DNA from: Caryophanales bacterium UBA6380
Lineage (GTDB): Bacteria; Bacillota_I; Bacilli_A; RFN20; CAG-826
Direction: 5' to 3'
DNA length: 41,772 bases
Assembly: GCA_002438785.1 (NCBI GenBank)
Contig: DJQS01000009.1
Location: 1 to 41,772, forward strand
Shown: positions 41,401 to 41,772 of the stretch, in pieces
Position numbering within the stretch: position 1 is the stretch's first letter
Layout: each line of letters opens with the position of its first letter
Translations under genes and position numbers: made by a program
Notes under the pieces: generated by a model
Told to the model about the DNA's origin: nothing
Database searches by the model: none
What the model saw: only the letters and a program-made list of their open reading frames with translations

Positions 41401-41482
41401 TAGTACAAGAAACAGAAGTCATTGCTAATCCTAAAGTTGAAAAAAGTAAAACACTCGTTAAAAAATACTTATTCTTTTTCAT
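38444..41482 (-). CDS. Giant lipoprotein with about ten InlB-B-like beta repeats
   Basis: 1012 residues from the ATG at 41482; the frame also allows GTG at 41488, but GAGGAG is 5 nt before the ATG and too close to the GTG. A signal peptide and a slightly atypical lipobox (SVSC) are followed by repeats of about 70-110 residues. Each ends in a phrase like YSFIMPNSDVTI (others: YTFIMPNTDVNI, LTFTMPSEDIDI, ISFKMPDCDVSI, YSFVMPNNDVSL, FKFVMPNENIIV, WSFVMPASSVTI). This is the hallmark of divergent InlB B-repeats found in Gram-positive surface proteins. No catalytic domain is seen. Confidence 0.85.
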   Translation of the reverse strand: MKKNKYFLTSVLLFSTLGLAMTSVSCTNEKVEATYQIQCEENKDYILKTDVNKAKAKDVVTISVNITNVDKEIDQILINGSNEGVTTITKNSKYSFIMPNSDVTISATLTDKVYENKEITINEVNGFKTTFKVNNEVVTSAKKGDEVHVLLTNETDDRRVKSLTSNDVKIETITSGEEYKFIMIDNKVNLTLTDEAIPTHNLNFINEEGLSAKFYFKDKEVSEGIEGKEITIKLTLLEKYAFDSLVVNTPGVSLKTIKEGEEYTFIMPNTDVNIEGNAHKVIQKYKVLSIQAINFVDNIEGISINSEIVEGNEVTISFKLTNGNYDPINKYDYGAYINNNLVMSTNVDAENKTASLTFTMPSEDIDIYIGAFLKTVDETKTNKFKAVLPEVNSDYKIFGIQNGYYENDYGTIKIYIGTKKGSIVESLQYTKKDSDSPINLSFSNYYECYTLNKNYSNDEIITFSVNFKVTGTKKVTFEDATNIDVIGDLDVTVGSKVTYKITTKNGYVLNEGKYGYTSFIDSITLSDPNLTKPSVTCDNASDTISFKMPDCDVSIKLKLVKAVSLTYEANEHIESVEFSENSYGDSRVTQIVGGRTCYVYIKVKDGYKLNHVYYQEGKECEYSTYNEYYSFTVPTDVETIKLTFDVQKLFKFSAESTEAYTISGLDTNNISANETVEFDITRNPGYKIDSVSLSDGTSIKLVDGSKTKYSFVMPNNDVSLIVKSTNVGTSTISIDNKGAISSMALKDSVDSRVNDKSILTVGETITISNIKVNTGFKITGFTLSSGGEVTKNEDSTYSFVVPSSNFTLSPTYTEEESHTLTFAENAEVTATFKENYTTITTGKGYVGHTIQVNLEVKYAYKEDKCIDGTTIKVLTESGKNIEITDLSNYNSSASFKFVMPNENIIVSCSTKEYEKYEIKKSGDLSEYLFIHETAANYDSDNQLLSAKEETKIWMSFVIPEDILAKYSVVYLYPVNDKNNKEINRWSITKTKDYWSFVMPASSVTIHFEGVAK

Positions 41483-41503
41483 ATTCACTCCTCTAAATAA
41501 TAA

Positions 41504-41531
41504 ATTATATGTTATAAATATTTTTTGTAAA
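41504..41531 (-). promoter_or_regulatory. Promoter of the lipoprotein operon
   Basis: On the minus strand: TTTACA (41526-41531), 16 nt, TATAAT (41504-41509), about 21 nt before the ATG with GAGGAG between. Same -35 as the ferredoxin promoter. Confidence 0.8.
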
Positions 41532-41603
41532 GTTAATTTATTTCAAGTAATTTTTATCATAAGGAAAAAAACAAATTTTATCTGTAAAAACTTATAAATA
41601 TTG

Positions 41604-41772
41604 TCATTTAATTTTATTTAATGTAGCACTATAAGTTTTATAACTTCCAGTAGTAAATTCTAAAGATTAACTTCCATCACTATTTTTCTTTAAGATAAAT
41701 GAATCATCACTAATATAAAAATAAAATGTATTATCATAAAAATTAATATCAGTAGCTCGATATGGTCCATAT
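41604..41772 (-). pseudogene. 3' end of a further lipoprotein-like gene with an in-frame stop (partial)
   Basis: Reading leftward from the window edge, one frame gives YGPYRATDINFYDNTFYFYI, then SDDSFILKKNSDGS, then a TAA (41667-41669). In the same frame it continues SLEFTTGSYKTYSATLNKIK to TGA (41604-41606). Both parts look like one continuous coding sequence, similar in style to the C-terminus of the neighbouring lipoproteins. Either the gene is truncated by 21 residues or it is decaying. The 5' part lies outside the window. Confidence 0.5.

Noticed and set aside
1..41772. Use of UGA as tryptophan (Mycoplasma code)
   Set aside because: Several clearly complete genes (cmk, ygjP-like, cca-like) end in UGA at functional ATGA-type or overlapping junctions, and tryptophans are UGG.
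1..41772. CRISPR arrays, insertion sequences, integrases or complete prophage
   Set aside because: I found no regularly spaced direct repeats, no transposase or integrase motifs, and no phage structural genes. The DUF4417 remnant is the only mobile-type trace.

Overview
The window is very AT-rich and gene-dense. It carries a mostly core-metabolism stretch of a low-GC Gram-positive (Bacilli/Mollicutes-side) bacterium. UGA is an ordinary stop: it ends the cmk, ygjP-like and cca-like genes, and tryptophans are UGG. The Mycoplasma code is therefore excluded. RecU, DnaD, RqcH, Der, an ECF riboflavin transporter with an FMN riboswitch, TTTACA/TATAAT promoters, and the local orders cmk-der-gpsA-hup and cca-dnaD-nth (both echoing Bacillus) point to Bacilli. 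Small proteins, a lipoprotein-type ATP synthase b subunit and many lipoproteins suggest an uncultured, host-associated, genome-reduced Bacilli lineage near the Mollicutes. I cannot name a genus.

Layout. 1-330: tRNA-Pro and tRNA-Arg with terminators. 387-7859: a phosphopantetheinyl transferase-like gene, a uracil permease behind a probable leader-peptide attenuator, a CAT-family acyltransferase, a shortened RqcH, TrmL, a LicA-type kinase, pyrophosphatase and an ATP-grasp ligase. 8097-15085: a complete F-type ATP synthase operon (I-like, B, E, F, H, A, G, D, C). 15130-18206: DNA/RNA maintenance (DEDDh exonuclease, RecU; on the other strand a half-length CCA-type nucleotidyltransferase, DnaD and Nth). 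18303-21871: HU, GpsA, Der, Cmk and a small membrane protein. 21952-22930: ferredoxin and RibU with its FMN riboswitch. 23313-24277: a small accessory island (a DUF4417 remnant plus two unknown overlapping genes). 24581-30167: a MATE exporter with a cre-like site, an ECF sigma/anti-sigma/lipoprotein cluster, a HAD phosphatase and a membrane protein. 30336-34790: tRNA-Ala, CTP synthase, an rRNA/tRNA methyltransferase, a YgjP-like metallopeptidase and a PlsC acyltransferase with a zinc ribbon. 34908-41772: three large repeat or Ig-like lipoproteins in one operon, and the broken 3' end of another gene.

Two regulatory patterns stand out. First, at least ten genes have a -10 hexamer only 5-8 nt before the start codon and no Shine-Dalgarno, so they are probably transcribed leaderless. 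Other genes in the same window have strong GGAGG-type sites. Second, the ECF sigma gene and a downstream lipoprotein gene share an identical promoter-like element, ATCCAATA-16 nt-CGTATT. The extracytoplasmic half of the anti-sigma protein also resembles that same lipoprotein. This looks like a self-contained, autoregulated envelope-sensing module and is the best candidate here for an undescribed system.
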